64,000 bases of DNA from Cherax quadricarinatus (GCF_038502225.1 NC_091378.1:9236167-9300166); one strand, 5' to 3'. Positions 31,572 to 42,721 are shown, counted from the first letter of the stretch. Made by a program: numbers and translations. Notes: a model not told the origin generated them from the letters alone.

Positions 31572-31624
31572 TTATTATTATAATTATAACTAAGCGCTAA
31601 ACCCACAAGAGTCATACAGGCTTG
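31572..31624 (-). mobile_element. 53-bp mini-retroposon (I-LINE/SINE C 3' end)
   Basis: Contains TAAGCGCTAAACCCACAAG and GTCATACAGG with an ATTATTATTATAAT tail at left. Flanked by CCAGGGTCGTTA (31560-31571) and CCAGGACCGTTA (31625-31636), 10 of 12 identical. Confidence 0.7.
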
Positions 31625-31636
31625 CCAGGACCGTTA

Positions 31637-32030
31637 CATTTAGTACATTTAGCCTTTGTAACTTGTGAGTTCATTACCTTTGTAACTTGTGAGTTCATTA
31701 CCTTGTACCTAGTTCAGCCATCAAAACTTTGGAGCCCGGTCCCTGGACCCATTGTGTACCTCTGTAATCTGTAAATACCTTTGTAACTTGTCATGATTGT
31801 GATTAGACCTACCTGGAGTTCATTACCTTTGTAAATTGTGAGTTCATTACCTTTGTAAATTGTGAATTCATTACCTCTGTAACTTGCTCAGCTATCAAAA
31901 CTTTGAGGCCCAGTCCCTGGACCCATTATGTACCTCTGTAATCTTTTGACTACCGCCCACAGGATGGGTATGGGGTGCATAATAAACATATTAAACTAAC
32001 TAACTAGCCATTGCTCGTAGCTCATACCCG
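31637..32030 (+). repeat. LINE 3' UTR remnant with internal repeats
   Basis: Repeats of CCTTTGTAACTTGTGAGTTC and two copies of CAAAACTTTGGAGCCCGGTC / CAAAACTTTGAGGCCCAGTC precede ATGGGGTGCATAATAAACAT. Probably the 3' UTR of a CR1/Rex LINE (same end as 16321-16400), internally duplicated. Confidence 0.5.
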
Positions 32031-32142
32031 TTATCTCTAGAACTAGTCTTGTTACACTTTCTTCAGCTTTTTAACATGCTTCCTCAGGTGTGGGTTCCAT
32101 ACTGGTGCTGTGTGCTCCAAGATGGGCCAAGAGGTGCCCGTG

Positions 32143-32276
32143 TGTACTCACCTAGTTGTGGTTGCAGGGGTCGATTCACAGCTCCTGGCCCCGCCTCTTT
32201 GCTGGCCGCTACTAGGTCGCTTTTCCTGCTCCATGAGTTTTATCATACCTCTTCTTAACTGTGTGTGTGTGTGTGT
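32143..32276 (-). repeat. CR1-like LINE 3' tail
   Basis: TACTCACCTAGTTGTGGTTG, AGGGGTCGATTCACAGCTCC, ending at GTTTTATCATACC and followed by (GT)n. Abuts the next LINE copy in the same orientation. Confidence 0.8.
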
Positions 32277-32916
32277 GTACTCACCTATTTGTACTCACCT
32301 ATTTGTGGTTGCAGGGGTCGAGTCCTAGCTCCTGGCCCCGCCTCTTCACCGGTTGCTACTAGGCCCTCTCTCTCCCCGCTCCATGAGCTTTATCAAACCT
32401 CGTCTTAAAACTGTGTATGGTTCCTGCCTCCACTACGTCATTTTCTAGGCTATTCCACTGCCTTACAACTCTATGACTGAAGAAATACTTCCTACTATCT
32501 CTCTGACTCATTTGTGTCTTCAACTTCCAATTGTGGCCTCTTGTTTCTGTGTCCCCTCCCTGGAACATCCTGTCCTTGTCCACCTTGTCTATTCCACGCA
32601 GTATTTTATATGTCGTTATCATGTCTCCCCTGACCCTCCTGTCCTCCAGTGTCGTCAGGCCGATTTCCCTTAATCTTTCTTCATAGGACATTCCCCTTAG
32701 CTCTGGAACTAACCTTGTTGCAAACCTTTGTACTTTCTCTAGTTTCTTGACGTGCTTTATCAAGTGCGGGTTCCAAACAGGTGCTGCATACTCCAGTATG
32801 GGCCTGACATACACGGTGTACAGTGTCTTGAATGATTCCTTACTAAGGTGTCGGAATGCTGTTCTCAGGTTTGCCAGGCGCCCATATGCTGCAGCAGTTA
32901 TCTGATTGATGTGTGC

Positions 32917-32918
<2 letters not shown>
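32277..32918 (-). pseudogene. CR1-like LINE C-terminal half, 5'-truncated
   Basis: The minus-strand frame 32359-32814 encodes YVRPILEYAAPVWNPHLIKH through WNSLENDVVEAGTIHSFKTR, identical over 151 residues to 24243-24698. The upstream part continues to AHINQITAAAYGRLANLRTA before the copy ends at a (GT)n tract (32921). The intact ITAA segment shows that the plus-strand copy has a deletion here. Its 3' end carries the CACCTATTTGTACTCACC tail. Confidence 0.85.
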
Positions 32919-32920
<2 letters not shown>

Positions 32921-32990
<70 letters not shown>

Positions 32991-33031
32991 GTGTGTGGGT
33001 GTGTGTGTGTGTGTGTGTGTGTGTTTGCGTG

Positions 33032-33092
<61 letters not shown>
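32921..33092. repeat. (GT)n microsatellite
   Basis: About 170 bp of GT with few interruptions, exactly at the 5' truncation point of the LINE on its left. Confidence 0.97.
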
Positions 33093-33099
<7 letters not shown>

Positions 33100-33229
33100 T
33101 CCTGCGTTTCTTTGGCAAGCTCGTCTTCAGCTGTCTCGACAAAGTCTCAAACAGATGCCTTCAAGGAAGGTATCCCAAACCTTCAGCAGCACAAGTAAAC
33201 CTCTTAACACACATTCTTGTGTACCATTG

Positions 33230-33336
<107 letters not shown>

Positions 33337-33479
33337 GAAATTCACTATTTAAGGAGAGTTACTAGCATTATATAAGTTATATCACAAGACATCTTCAGCT
33401 GGACTAGTTAAAGTGCTTAAAAGCTAAAATTATACTGACAAGTATTTAAGACACAATATGTGAGTTAGGAGTGAAAGAT

Positions 33480-33535
33480 TTTATTTAGCAAACGTTTCGT
33501 CCACCGGGGACTTAGATGCGCTCTGTCCCAATAAG
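33480..33535 (-). repeat. PLE-like terminus fragment (third family)
   Basis: The minus strand reads GTCCCCGGTGGAC (hairpin), GAAACGTTTGCTAAATAAAA, the hammerhead-end order with an unrecognisable core upstream. Confidence 0.55.
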
Positions 33536-33944
33536 TAAAGGGTCGAGAAGCCTATGGGAATCAAAATGTAATAATGAGTATGTTCACTGTATTTTCTAGC
33601 TTTTAGGACCCCTTAAAACTGGCAGGTTCACTTCCTCCTTTGTTATATTGGAGATAGGTCTCACGCAGAGTGGATACGCATATGTAGCCCCACACCACCT
33701 GCTTGCCATTGGCAAGGCTTGCAAAGTAATGCCTTCCGGATGCATTTGGCTGCCATCGGATCTGCATAGACTGAGCAGCTCCCTTATGCCTTAACCCTTT
33801 ATGCCTTGTGATCTTTTCCTCAGATCTACGGTAAACAAAATCATGTTACCCAAATTAGTTTGAGAGGTGAAGCATGTGCCTGGAGTTAGGGACAGCCAAC
33901 ATAAAATCTCCTTCACGAGGAGCTCTCACTGCCAGGATACGAAC
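33536..33944. other. Unassigned sequence
   Basis: No recognised gene or repeat. Confidence 0.3.
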
Positions 33945-34212
33945 TCTGTCCTTCCAGGCTAACCCAAAAAAGTCAGTGAGTTATAAAAGACTGTCAGTCT
34001 GATTTCCATTGGGGTCCTTTAATCTTGTTCCCCAGAATGCGACCTACACCAGTCAACTAACACTTAGGTACCTACTTACTACTAGATGAACAGGGACGGC
34101 AGGTGTTAAGAAACATGCCCAGCAGCCAATGTTTCCACCTATGCCAGGAACTGAACCAAGGACACTCAGTATGTGAGGCGACTGCTTTGCCACCCGAACC
34201 ACGCGACACCTC
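33945..34212 (-). repeat. SINE family B, near full length
   Basis: From AACCCAAAAAAGTCAGTGAG through ATGCGACCTACACCAGTC to the tRNA-like head at right (ACTGAACCAAGGACACTCAG, then GCGACTGCTTTGCCACCCGA). Diverged from 41793-42062. Confidence 0.75.
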
Positions 34213-34644
34213 TGGACTAGGAACAGGTCTGGCTGAGGAACCTGTTAGATTATTTCAATGCTTGGCTTCAATACAATTTGGGTGTGAACTCCAAGACTGT
34301 GACGGCAGTGTTCAGGACGAGTCGCTGCTTAGAGTTTGTTGGACACCACACATGAAGCCAGGAAAGCTGGGATTGCTATCTGTGACTCTCTTCTGTGACC
34401 TATGTTTCCTAGTCTAACAGGAAGTTTGGCTTGGTCCTACTTCCCATTTTCTAATGTAAGACTGAGTACGTTTGTGAATATTGACCTTAGGAGACTATCG
34501 TATTCCTTTAGTTTTGGCTTGTCATACGAGGGTGCACATAGAGGTATATGTTTTTTTTCTTTTTTACACAAATCAGTTTTACAGGCTAAGAGCTGTTATC
34601 CAACCTCAGTTTATTTCAAAGCCCAGCCCTATGTAAAGTGCACT
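34213..34644. other. Unassigned sequence
   Basis: A 104-codon frame overlaps the SINE and shows no known domain. Confidence 0.3.
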
Positions 34645-34812
34645 ACCACCCCCAGGATGCTACCCATACCAGCCAGGTACATACTAGCTGCTAAGTGAAC
34701 AGGGACAGTATGTGTAAGGAAACACACCCAATGTTTCTACACGTACCGGGGATCGAACCACGGTCACTCAGTATGTGAACTGAGTGCGCTACCAACCGAG
34801 CTACGGGACACC
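34645..34812 (-). repeat. SINE family B, partial
   Basis: CCAGGATGCTACCCATACCA, TACTAGCTGCTAAGTGAACA, and the tRNA-like head GGGGATCGAACCACGGTCAC, ACTGAGTGCGCTACCAACCG at right. The 3' part is missing. Confidence 0.75.
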
Positions 34813-35700
34813 TTAACTGGGAAGGCACGAACACTTTGTGAGAAAGTTTAAGGCATCAAGTGAGTCTAGATTGCCTATTTGTTGTTCCATCTTCCTCGAA
34901 TGATCCAATTTATTCTCGAAAATTACGTCAATGGCATTAGTTCCCAGAAGGCTTCCAAGCAGAGGGGGAAAATTGTTGAGGCACTTGGTAGTATGCATCT
35001 CACTTCTTCCAGTGCTTGCTGGCTGACTGAGATAATTTCCACTTGGAAGAATAAGGACGTTTCATGACCTGTCCTTGTGCTCTCAACTGGTCAAAATCTG
35101 CTATTAGGGATTCTTTTGCTCCTGCCAGTATGTCATGATCCAGTAACCAGTGTTGTCTCAAACTGATATGCGGAAGAAAAATGAAGCAACAGGATCCCAT
35201 ACCTGAACATCTCCAACGAAGTGACTTCATAATCTTCAGACATGAACATCGACTCATCGCATCCAGCTGAAAATGAAAGGGAAGAGACTAGATAAATATA
35301 TTCAAAATCTTTATAATACTACGTATCTCTTCAGTAAAAGACATTAAATCTTAAAAGCCTAATTTTAATACTGACATACGCCTTTGCCGCTTGAACCATT
35401 TGCTTCGCTGCCTGAGAGACCCGAAATCCAAGTTGGTTTAGTTGAAATATCATGGCTGACTTTGTGCGAATAATTCTGACAGCCGCTTTAGCAACGAGAG
35501 AGTGGAGATTGTTACCCACTGCAATGGACCTAACATCAGCTTTCTTTCTCAGGGCATAAAGAAGTGATCCATGGAAGAACTGTTTTATTTCGCGAGGAAT
35601 TAGACCAGACAGGGTGTTGACAAACCTTGTGATCCTCGATGGAAGGATCTTTGCAGTCTACCTGGTGGGTGTTCCGGGGGTCAACGTCCAGGACTCTAAA
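34813..35700 (-). pseudogene. Decayed LINE with an RT-like N-terminal block
   Basis: The minus strand from 35700 reads ITRFVNTLSGLIPREIKQFF, LLYALRKK, VGNNLHSLVAKAAVRIIRTK, LGFRVSQAAKQMVQAAKA. This recalls the RPIAVGNTLRRLVAKAA stretch of some LINE reverse transcriptases. Downstream frames (LRAQGQVMKRPYSSKWKLS) may belong to the same remnant. No catalytic box is visible. The clade is uncertain. Confidence 0.45.
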
Positions 35701-35784
35701 AGATTTAGATCAACCATATCTTTCAAATGTTAGGGTACTATTCCAATGAAGCTCCAAACTGAACCAGGCGGAAACTTCATAACA

Positions 35785-35905
35785 CTCCACTGAACGGGTA
35801 GGGTTTGAACCCATGGCAAGTGTACTCTTAAAACTTTTCACCCGTTCCGTGGTTTGCTTACAATCGCGTAGTCACGTTCTCGTGAGACATGACGTAACTA
35901 CTTTC
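35785..35905 (-). repeat. tRNA-like SINE related to family A
   Basis: B-box-like GGGTTCAAACCC on the minus strand and an end resembling family A (GCGATTGTAAGCAAACCACG, then CTCACGAGAACGTGACTACG). Too diverged to align along its length. Confidence 0.5.
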
Positions 35906-36009
35906 TCAACATCTGATTCTCACGTAAACAATGGTTCTACTCTAACAACAGTGGTGTTAAAATGGTAGTTACCCTAGTTTCCCTTGCAGGGTGCTTTTCT
36001 CTAAGTGCT

Positions 36010-36296
36010 TAAAATACGACTTATTTGGATTTTTACCCTGGGGAGTTAGCAACCTAGAATAACCCAAGATAATCAGTGCGTCATAGGGAACTCTCCGTCT
36101 TGTTCCCATTGGAGTCCTTCAGTCTTGTCTCCTAAGATGCGACCCATAACAGTCGACTAACACCCAGGTACCTACTTACTGCTAGGTGAACAGGGAAAGA
36201 TATTGTAAGGAAACATGCCCAACGTTTCCACAAATGCCGGGGATCGAACCAGGGACGCTCAGTGTGTGAGGCGAGAGCAATGCCAACCGAACTGTA
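36010..36296 (-). repeat. SINE family B, near full length
   Basis: From GGATTTTTACCCTGGGGAG and AACCCAAGATAATCAGTGCG through GATGCGACCCATAACAGTCG to the tRNA-like head (GGGGATCGAACCAGGGACGC). Faces a short plus-strand fragment of the same family at 36330. Confidence 0.75.
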
Positions 36297-36329
36297 CTTA
36301 AGTCAACTTTTTCCTCAGTACGATTGCTA

Positions 36330-36375
36330 CCTGGGTGTTAGTCGACTGGTGTGGGTCGCATCCTGGGGATAAAAT
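36330..36375 (+). repeat. SINE family B fragment, inverted partner
   Basis: CTACCTGGGTGTTAGTCGAC, TGGTGTGGGTCGCATCCTGG in the opposite orientation to the neighbouring copy. Confidence 0.75.
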
Positions 36376-36486
36376 TGACCAAATTTTCCCGAAATCCTAT
36401 GCATAACAAGGGGCTTTCTATATAGCAGAGTGTCATTGATGTTAACTAGGCCTGTATACCTTGTACAAGTACCTATAGACATAAAG

Positions 36487-36487
<1 letters not shown>

Positions 36488-36550
<63 letters not shown>
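36488..36550. repeat. (TTA)n microsatellite
   Basis: About 21 uninterrupted ATT repeats. Confidence 0.97.
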
Positions 36551-36551
<1 letters not shown>

Positions 36552-36739
36552 GCCAGAGACTAAGACAAATTTTGAGATAATCACAAAATTTACTCCTGTC
36601 TCAATTAATTTGCACACTACTGTAAAAGGTAGATGGGAAGCAAGAAGAATGTCATCAGCAGGTAAGAGGGAGATGAACGTGAATAAATTAAAGGAGATCG
36701 GGTAAGACATAAGTAACTATCAGGAGAAAAGTGGAATAG

Positions 36740-38480
36740 AGAGAGCACAGGAGGTCTGAGGTAGATTTAAGAATGGTTTTAGTGTGTAGCAGAGATTTGT
36801 GGGTACAGGAGAGTGGGTACTGGAGGTAAAAGAAGCGACTAGTAAAATGTGGAGGTAAAGAGGGGGTGGTAAGAGATTGTTTTACTATGTATTAGTTATA
36901 GACAGAAAGCAGAGTACATGAAGAGGAAAGATGACTTTAACTGAATGGTGAGGGACTGCATAAGCAGAGCCGGTGAGAGGTTGAGGCTTTATCAATAAAT
37001 TTTGCTGAGAATAAGAAAAAGTTTTGTAATGTGATTAACAAATTGAGAAATCTTAGGTAACAAATGAGTCTAGAATTTAAAGCAGATGAAGAGATAGAGG
37101 TACCAGGAAGACGGAGGAAATATTTTGAGGAATTAAATATTGATGAAGAAAGAAGCAATGATTTCATACATTAGAGAGGGAGGAATAACATCTTGTAGGC
37201 GTAAGGAACAGCCAGATGTGTGTGTGTCTGAGAGAAGTGAATGTGTCTGAGGTACTGGGTAGATCGAAAACTAGTAAACCGGCTGAGATAGATGGGATTA
37301 AGACAGAAATGTTAAAAACAAGTGAGGATAAAGTTTTGGAGCTGGTGTATCTGCTCAGTTAATGTATGAAACAAGGAAACTTACATACGGATTCCCAGAT
37401 AATGTAATACCTTCGTGTAAGAGAAGAGGTACAAGAGAGAGTGTAAGGATGATAGTGGAATAAGCTTAATCAACATACCAGGTAAAGTACATGCAAGAAA
37501 AATTATCGAAAGAATTTAGGAAAATTCAGAAAGTAGAATTGCAGACGAACAAGGATTTAGGAAGGTTGGGGAATTAATAAACTCTCTACAGAGAAGCATA
37601 TATGAGACGTATTTAGATAAAAATAAGAAACTTTTTAGCGTATTTATGGATTCAGAAAAGGCATTTGATAGTCTGAATATTATTATAATCATTACTAAAC
37701 GCTAAACACATAAGGCCCATACAGCTCTGAGATAGGGTGGACAGAAGAGTAGTATCGCACACGTTACAAATATACAGAATATGTGGTACGATTATAAAAG
37801 GAGAACAGAATTTTTATGCGAATAGTGAAGCTCAGGGTAGCGTACGTAGGAGAGATATGAATTATTCGTCTTATCGGTAATGTATACCATTCATGTACAG
37901 AATTAATTTCAGCAGAGATGTGTGATGCTATGGTTGTTTAACATATAGACAGGGTTATGAATTCTAAGATATTGGGATACGAAGTGTGAGTTGTCACAGT
38001 TGCTGCTTATCAATGACTCATTGCTTTTGGGAGACTGAAGGAAGGTTGCAATGTTTGGTGGTGGAATTTGAGAAGATAAATAATGAGGGAAATTGAAAGT
38101 GCACAGAGGAAAGATCAAGTTGAGAAAAGAAACAAAAAAAAAAATAGGCAATGAAAGATTGGTTATCAGAACAGAGAGAGGGAGAATGGAGGAACTTTGT
38201 TCAGATATTTGGGAGTAGACCAGCTGGTGATAGGTCTGTGAAAGATGAGGTGAATTAAACATATGGTAAATGGAGGGGATGGGAGAAGAAAGGGTGGTTC
38301 ATTTTGCATTTGTAGAGACAAAGAATTTTATCCATGGAGAAAAAAAAAGGGGAATGTGCCAGAGTGTAGTGGTACCAATATTGTCATATGAATGTGAACT
38401 AAGCCCTAAACCCACCAGGGTCATACAGTGCTGAAGTATATGGGTGTGAAACAGGTTTTAAACGCAATAGAAGTAATTTG
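36740..38480 (+). pseudogene. Decayed RTE-like LINE
   Basis: Recognisable pieces in shifting frames: KFCNVINKLRN, VPGRRRKYFEELNID, VFMDSEKAFD (RT motif A), then RDMNYSSYR, LFRYLGVDQ, RILSMEKKKGECARV and EVYGCETGFK. These align with the better copies at 56551-57140 and 57600-58667. The FADD box is not recognisable. A mini-retroposon interrupts motif A at 37672-37730. Confidence 0.65.
37672..37730 (-). mobile_element. Mini-retroposon (I-LINE/SINE C 3' end)
   Basis: ATTATTATAATC tail, ACTAAACGCTAAACACATAA, GCCCATACAG. Inserted after the GATAG of the LINE motif A codons, which is repeated on the right (GATAGGGTGG). Duplication short or decayed. Confidence 0.6.
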
Positions 38481-38577
38481 GGGGAAAATACTCCGATGAG
38501 TTACTAGAGTATATTTTTCCCTGTTACTCCCAAATATTATATTATTTGTTATATAATGTAAATAAATCGCAAAACAA

Positions 38578-39357
38578 GCAATCACCACTGCACAGCAACA
38601 ATCACCACTGCACAGCAACAATCACCACTGCACAGCAACAATCACCACTGCACAGCAACAATCACCACTGCACAGCAACAATCACCACTGCACAGCAACA
38701 ATCACCACTGCACAGCAACAATCACCACTGCACAGCAACAATCACCACTGCACAGCAACAATCACCACTGCACAGCAACAATCACCACTGCACAGCAACA
38801 ATCACCACTGCACAGCAACAATCACCACTGCACAGCAACAATCACCACTGCACAGCAACAATCACCACTGCACAGCAACAATCACCACTGCACAGCAACA
38901 ATCACCACTGCACAGCAACAATCACCACTGCACAGCAACAATCACCACTGCACAGCAACAATCACCACTGCACAGCAACAATCACCACTGCACAGCAACA
39001 ATCACCACTGCACAGCAACAATCACCACTGCACAGCAACAATCACCACTGCACAGCAACAATCACCACTGCACAGCAACAATCACCACTGCACAGCAACA
39101 ATCACCACTGCACAGCAACAATCACCACTGCACAGCAACAATCACCACTGCACAGCAACAATCACCACTGCACAGCAACAATCACCACTGCACAGCAACA
39201 ATCACCACTGCACAGCAGCAATCACCACTGCACAGCAACAATCACCACTGCACAGCAACAATCACCACTGCACAGCAACAATCACCACTGCACAGCAACA
39301 ATCACCACTGCACAGCAACAATCACCACTGCACAGCAACAATCACCACTGCACAGCA
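38578..39357. repeat. 20-bp minisatellite, almost perfectly uniform
   Basis: Thirty-nine consecutive copies of ATCACCACTGCACAGCAACA with one internal substitution (A to G near 39218). No stop occurs in any plus frame, giving an artefactual 307-codon frame. Confidence 0.97.
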
Positions 39358-39444
39358 AGCACGGATGGAGGACGAGGTTGATCTAAGCTTTTTGGCATTA
39401 CAAATGTTTCTTCAGGAACAATGCATGGAAACGGAGAGAAATGA

Positions 39445-40608
39445 TAGTCCAGACACAGGCATGTGTTAATTAAGGAACACAGTCTCGTCCAGACACAGGC
39501 ATGTGTTAAGGAACACAGTCTCGTCCAGACACAGGCATGTGTTAAGGAACACAGTCTCGTCCAGACACAGGCATGTGTTAAGGAACACAGTCTCGTCCAG
39601 ACACAGGCATGTATTAAGGAACACAGTCTCGTTTAGACACAGGCATGTGTTAAGGAACAGTCTCGTCCAGACACAGGCATGTGTTAAGGAACAGTCTCGT
39701 CCAGACACAGGCATGTGTTAAGGAACACAGTCTCGTTTAGACACAGGCATGTGTTAAGGAACACAGTCTCGTCCAGACACAGGCATGTATTAAGGAACAC
39801 AGTCTCGTTTAGACACAGGCATGTGTTAAGGAACACAGTCTCGTCCAGACACAGGCATGTATTAAGGAACACAGTCTCGTTTAGACACAGGCATGTGTTA
39901 AGGAACAGTCTCGTCCAGACACAGGCATGTGTTAAGGAACAGTCTCGTCCAGACACAGGCATGTGTTAAGGAACACAGTCTCGTTTAGACACAGGCATGT
40001 GTTAAGGAACACAGTCTCGTCCAGACACAGGCATGTATTAAGGAACACAGTCTCGTTTAGACACAGGCATGTGTTAAGGAACAGTCTCGTCCAGACACAG
40101 GCATGTGTTAAGGAACAGTCTCGTCCAGACACAGGCATGTGTTAAGGAACACAGTCTCGTTTAGACACAGGCATGTGTTAAGGAACAGTCTCGTCCAGAC
40201 ACAGGCATGTGTTAAGGAACAGTCTCGTCCAGACACAGGCATGTGTTAAGGAACACAGTCTCGTCCAGACACAGGCATGTGTTAAGGAACACAGTCTCGT
40301 CCAGACACAGGCATGTGTTAAGGAACAGTCTCGTCCAGACACAGGCATGTGTTAAGGAACACAGTCTCGTCCAGACACAGGCATGTGTTAAGGAACACAG
40401 TCTCGTCCAGACACAGGCATGTATTAAGGAACACAGTCTCGTTCAGACACAGGCATGTGTTAAGGAACAGTCTCGTCCAGACACAGGCATGTGTTAAGGA
40501 ACACAGTCTCGTCCAGACACTGGCATGTATTAAGGAACACAGTCTCGTTCAGACACAGGCATGTGTTAAGGAACAGTCTTGTCCAGACACAGGCATGTGT
40601 TGAGGAAC
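39445..40608. repeat. 34/36-bp minisatellite
   Basis: About 33 units around AGGAACACAGTCTCGTCCAG plus ACACAGGCATGTGTTA. A 34-bp form lacks one CA (AGGAACAGTCTC). TCGTTTAG and CATGTATTAAG variants recur in a fixed order, so there are higher-order blocks (for example about 39690-39930 and 39930-40140). The array ends in a LINE 3' terminus. Confidence 0.93.
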
Positions 40609-40676
40609 TGGTCTCAGACCGGGCCGAGGGGGCGTTGACCCCCAAAACCCTCTCCAGGTATACTCCAAGTATACCT
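40609..40676 (+). repeat. CR1-like LINE 3' end with 11-bp tail units
   Basis: CTGGTCTCAGACCGGGCCG, GGGGGCGTTGACCCCCAAAA, then CCAGGTATACTCC, AAGTATAC. Same end as 46896-46950, fully 5'-truncated and fused to the minisatellite on its left. Confidence 0.85.
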
Positions 40677-40868
40677 ATATTTTTTATCGTTTATAATGTA
40701 TTTATTAAGCTGCTGCATTAATATATTTGTATTCATAGTGTGATGGATATTCAGTATGAGTAATACAGCGTTTATTATCTTTCCAGGTGAGGTACTTATC
40801 TTCCAGAAGTGTAAATAAGGAGTCAGTGAAGGTTAGTGACCAATTATCCCCAGAAATGTTTAACAGTG

Positions 40869-40871
<3 letters not shown>

Positions 40872-40905
<34 letters not shown>
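40872..40905. repeat. (CA)n microsatellite
   Basis: About 17 CA repeats. Confidence 0.95.
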
Positions 40906-40911
<6 letters not shown>

Positions 40912-41488
40912 GTGGGAGGCTGAGGTGAGTGGTCACGAAAGGTCATCCTGTTCTAGCTGTCTGGGGGATTAGTGTGGAGCATTACAGAGCACCATGGCTT
41001 GCAGAGTTTGCATTAATGGGGAGAAATCAGAGTGGGGGCGCGTCACGAGTGGTGCTCCACAGGGTCAATGTTGGGCCCTTTATTGTCTACAATTTATGTA
41101 AACGACAGTGACGAGGGAATAAATAGTGACATAAGCAAGTTTGCTGATGACACCAAAATAGGTGGCCTAATTCATTCTAATGAGAACATTACAGCACTCC
41201 AGGAAGATTTAAATAGACTGATGCAGTGGTCAGAGAAGTGACAGATGCAGTTTAATATAGACAAATGCAAAGTTCTAAACATTAGACAAGAAAATAACCA
41301 TGCCACATATAACTTAAATAATGTAGATCTTAATATTACTGATCGAGAAAAGGATTTGGGAGTTCTGGTTAGTAGTAATCTAAAACCAAGACAACAGTGC
41401 ATTAGTGTTTGCAATAAAGTGAACTGAATCTTTGGCTTCATATCAAGGAGCATAAATAATAGGAGTCCTCAGGTTATTCTTCAACTCT

Positions 41489-41663
41489 GGTGGCTCTGGT
41501 GGCCTGGTGGTTAACGCTCTCGCTTCACACGGTGAGGGCCTGGGTTCGATTCCCAGCCAGAGTAGAAACATTGGACGTGTTTCTTTCCACCTGTTGTCTA
41601 TGTTCCCCATCAGTAAAATGGGTACCTGGGTGTTAGTCGACTGGTGTGGGTCGCATCCTGGGA
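41489..41663 (+). mobile_element. SINE family B with intact tRNA-Val-like head
   Basis: Positions 41494-41562 fold like a tRNA: a 7-bp acceptor stem (CTCTGGT with GCCAGAG), an A-box-like TGGCCTGGTGG, an anticodon arm CTCGC / GTGAG around TTCACACG (CAC would be valine), and a perfect B box GGTTCGATTCC. The body continues to TGGGTCGCATCCTGGG. Flanking CAACTCT occurs on both sides (41482-41488, 41664-41670). The anticodon loop is one base too long and there is a SINE body, so it is not a working tRNA gene. Confidence 0.8.
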
Positions 41664-41792
41664 CAACTCTATATATTCTTGGTTAGGCCTCATTTAGATT
41701 ATGCTGCACAGTTCTGATCACCTTATTACAGAATGGACATTAATGCACTGGAAAACGTACAAAGTTAAGAGAGAAGATAAGATTTCGTTCGG

Positions 41793-42062
41793 ATTTTTAA
41801 CCCCGGAGGGTTAGCCACCCAGGATAACCCAAGAAAGTCAGTGCGTCATCGAGGACTGTCTAACTTATTTCCATTGGGGTCCTTAATCTTGTCCCCCAGG
41901 ATGCGACCCACACCAGTCGACTAACACCCAGGTACCTATTTGCTGCTAGGTGAACAGGACAACAGGTGTAAGGAAACGTATCGAAATGTTTCCACCCGCC
42001 GGGAATCGAACCCGGGCCCTCCGTGTGTGAAGCGGGAGCTTTAGCCACCAGGCCACCGGGCC
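41793..42062 (-). mobile_element. SINE family B, longest copy
   Basis: Minus-strand element of about 270 bp: tRNA head at right (GGGAATCGAACCCGGGCCCT, TTTAGCCACCAGGCCACCGG on plus), body with GATGCGACCCACACCAGTCG, and a 3' part GTCCTTAATCTTGTCCCCCA, AACCCAAGAAAGTCAGTGCG out to TTTTTAACCCCGGAGGGTTA. This copy defines the full family for the fragments at 119, 33945, 34645 and 36010. Confidence 0.8.
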
Positions 42063-42721
42063 ACAAGTTGATTGCATGTATCAGAAATCTTCCCTATGAA
42101 GATAGACTGAGGGCCCTGAATCTGCACTCTCTAGAAAGGCATAGAATTAAGGGGGATATGACTGAGGTGTACAAATGGAAAACAGGAATAAATAAAGGGA
42201 ATGTAAATAGTGTTATAAAAATATCTAGCCAAGACAGGACTCAAAGCAATGGTTTTAAGTTAGAAAAATTCAGATTCAGGAAGGATATAGGAAAGCACTG
42301 GTTTAGTAATAGAGTTGTGGATGAGTGGAACAAACTCCCGAATACCGTCATAGAAGCTAAGACGTTGTGTACTTTTAAAAATACGTTGAATAAATGCATG
42401 AGTGGGTGTGGGTGTGGGTGGGTGTGAGTTGGACTTGACTAGCTTGTGCCAATAGGTCTGATGCAGTGCTACTTCCTAAAGTGGATGTGGTCTGACCTGA
42501 CTAGGTGGGTCATTGGTTTAAGGCGGGAGGTGACTTGGACTTGCCTCGCATGGGCCAGTAGGCCTGCTGCAGTGTTTCTTTTTTCATACGTTATGCTTTT
42601 ATGTTAGATTTTGCTGAAGGGGAGACTATACAAAATGGTTGTTTGAATGTTTATCTTTCACTAAAAGTTTTGTTTGTAACTTAAGAATGCCTCATCTGAC
42701 TGGCTTCATTTTTTTTAGTGA

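Larger units (their letters stand above)
40930..42597 (+). pseudogene. CR1-like LINE (second family), split by two SINEs
   Basis: The LINE reads SDISKFADDTKIGGLIHSNE (catalytic FADD near 41142), ALQEDLNRLMQWSEK, a stop, QMQFNIDKCKVLNIRQEN, REKDLGVLVSSNLKPRQQ. After the SINEs comes LIACIRNLPYEDRLRALNLH, RIKGDMTEVYKWKTGI and WNKLPNTVIEAKTLCTFKN. The 3' UTR ends in AGGCCTGCTGCAGTGTTTC and a short terminal repeat. At least two in-frame stops. SINE insertions of opposite polarity lie at 41489-41663 and 41793-42062. Confidence 0.8.

Noticed and set aside
38546..39469. 307-codon frame rich in H, T and Q
   Set aside because: A 20-bp unit with no stop in any plus frame gives a 60-bp period; not a protein under constraint.
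41494..41562. Functional tRNA-Val(CAC) gene
   Set aside because: The anticodon loop has an extra base, a SINE body follows directly, and sister copies are dispersed and decayed.
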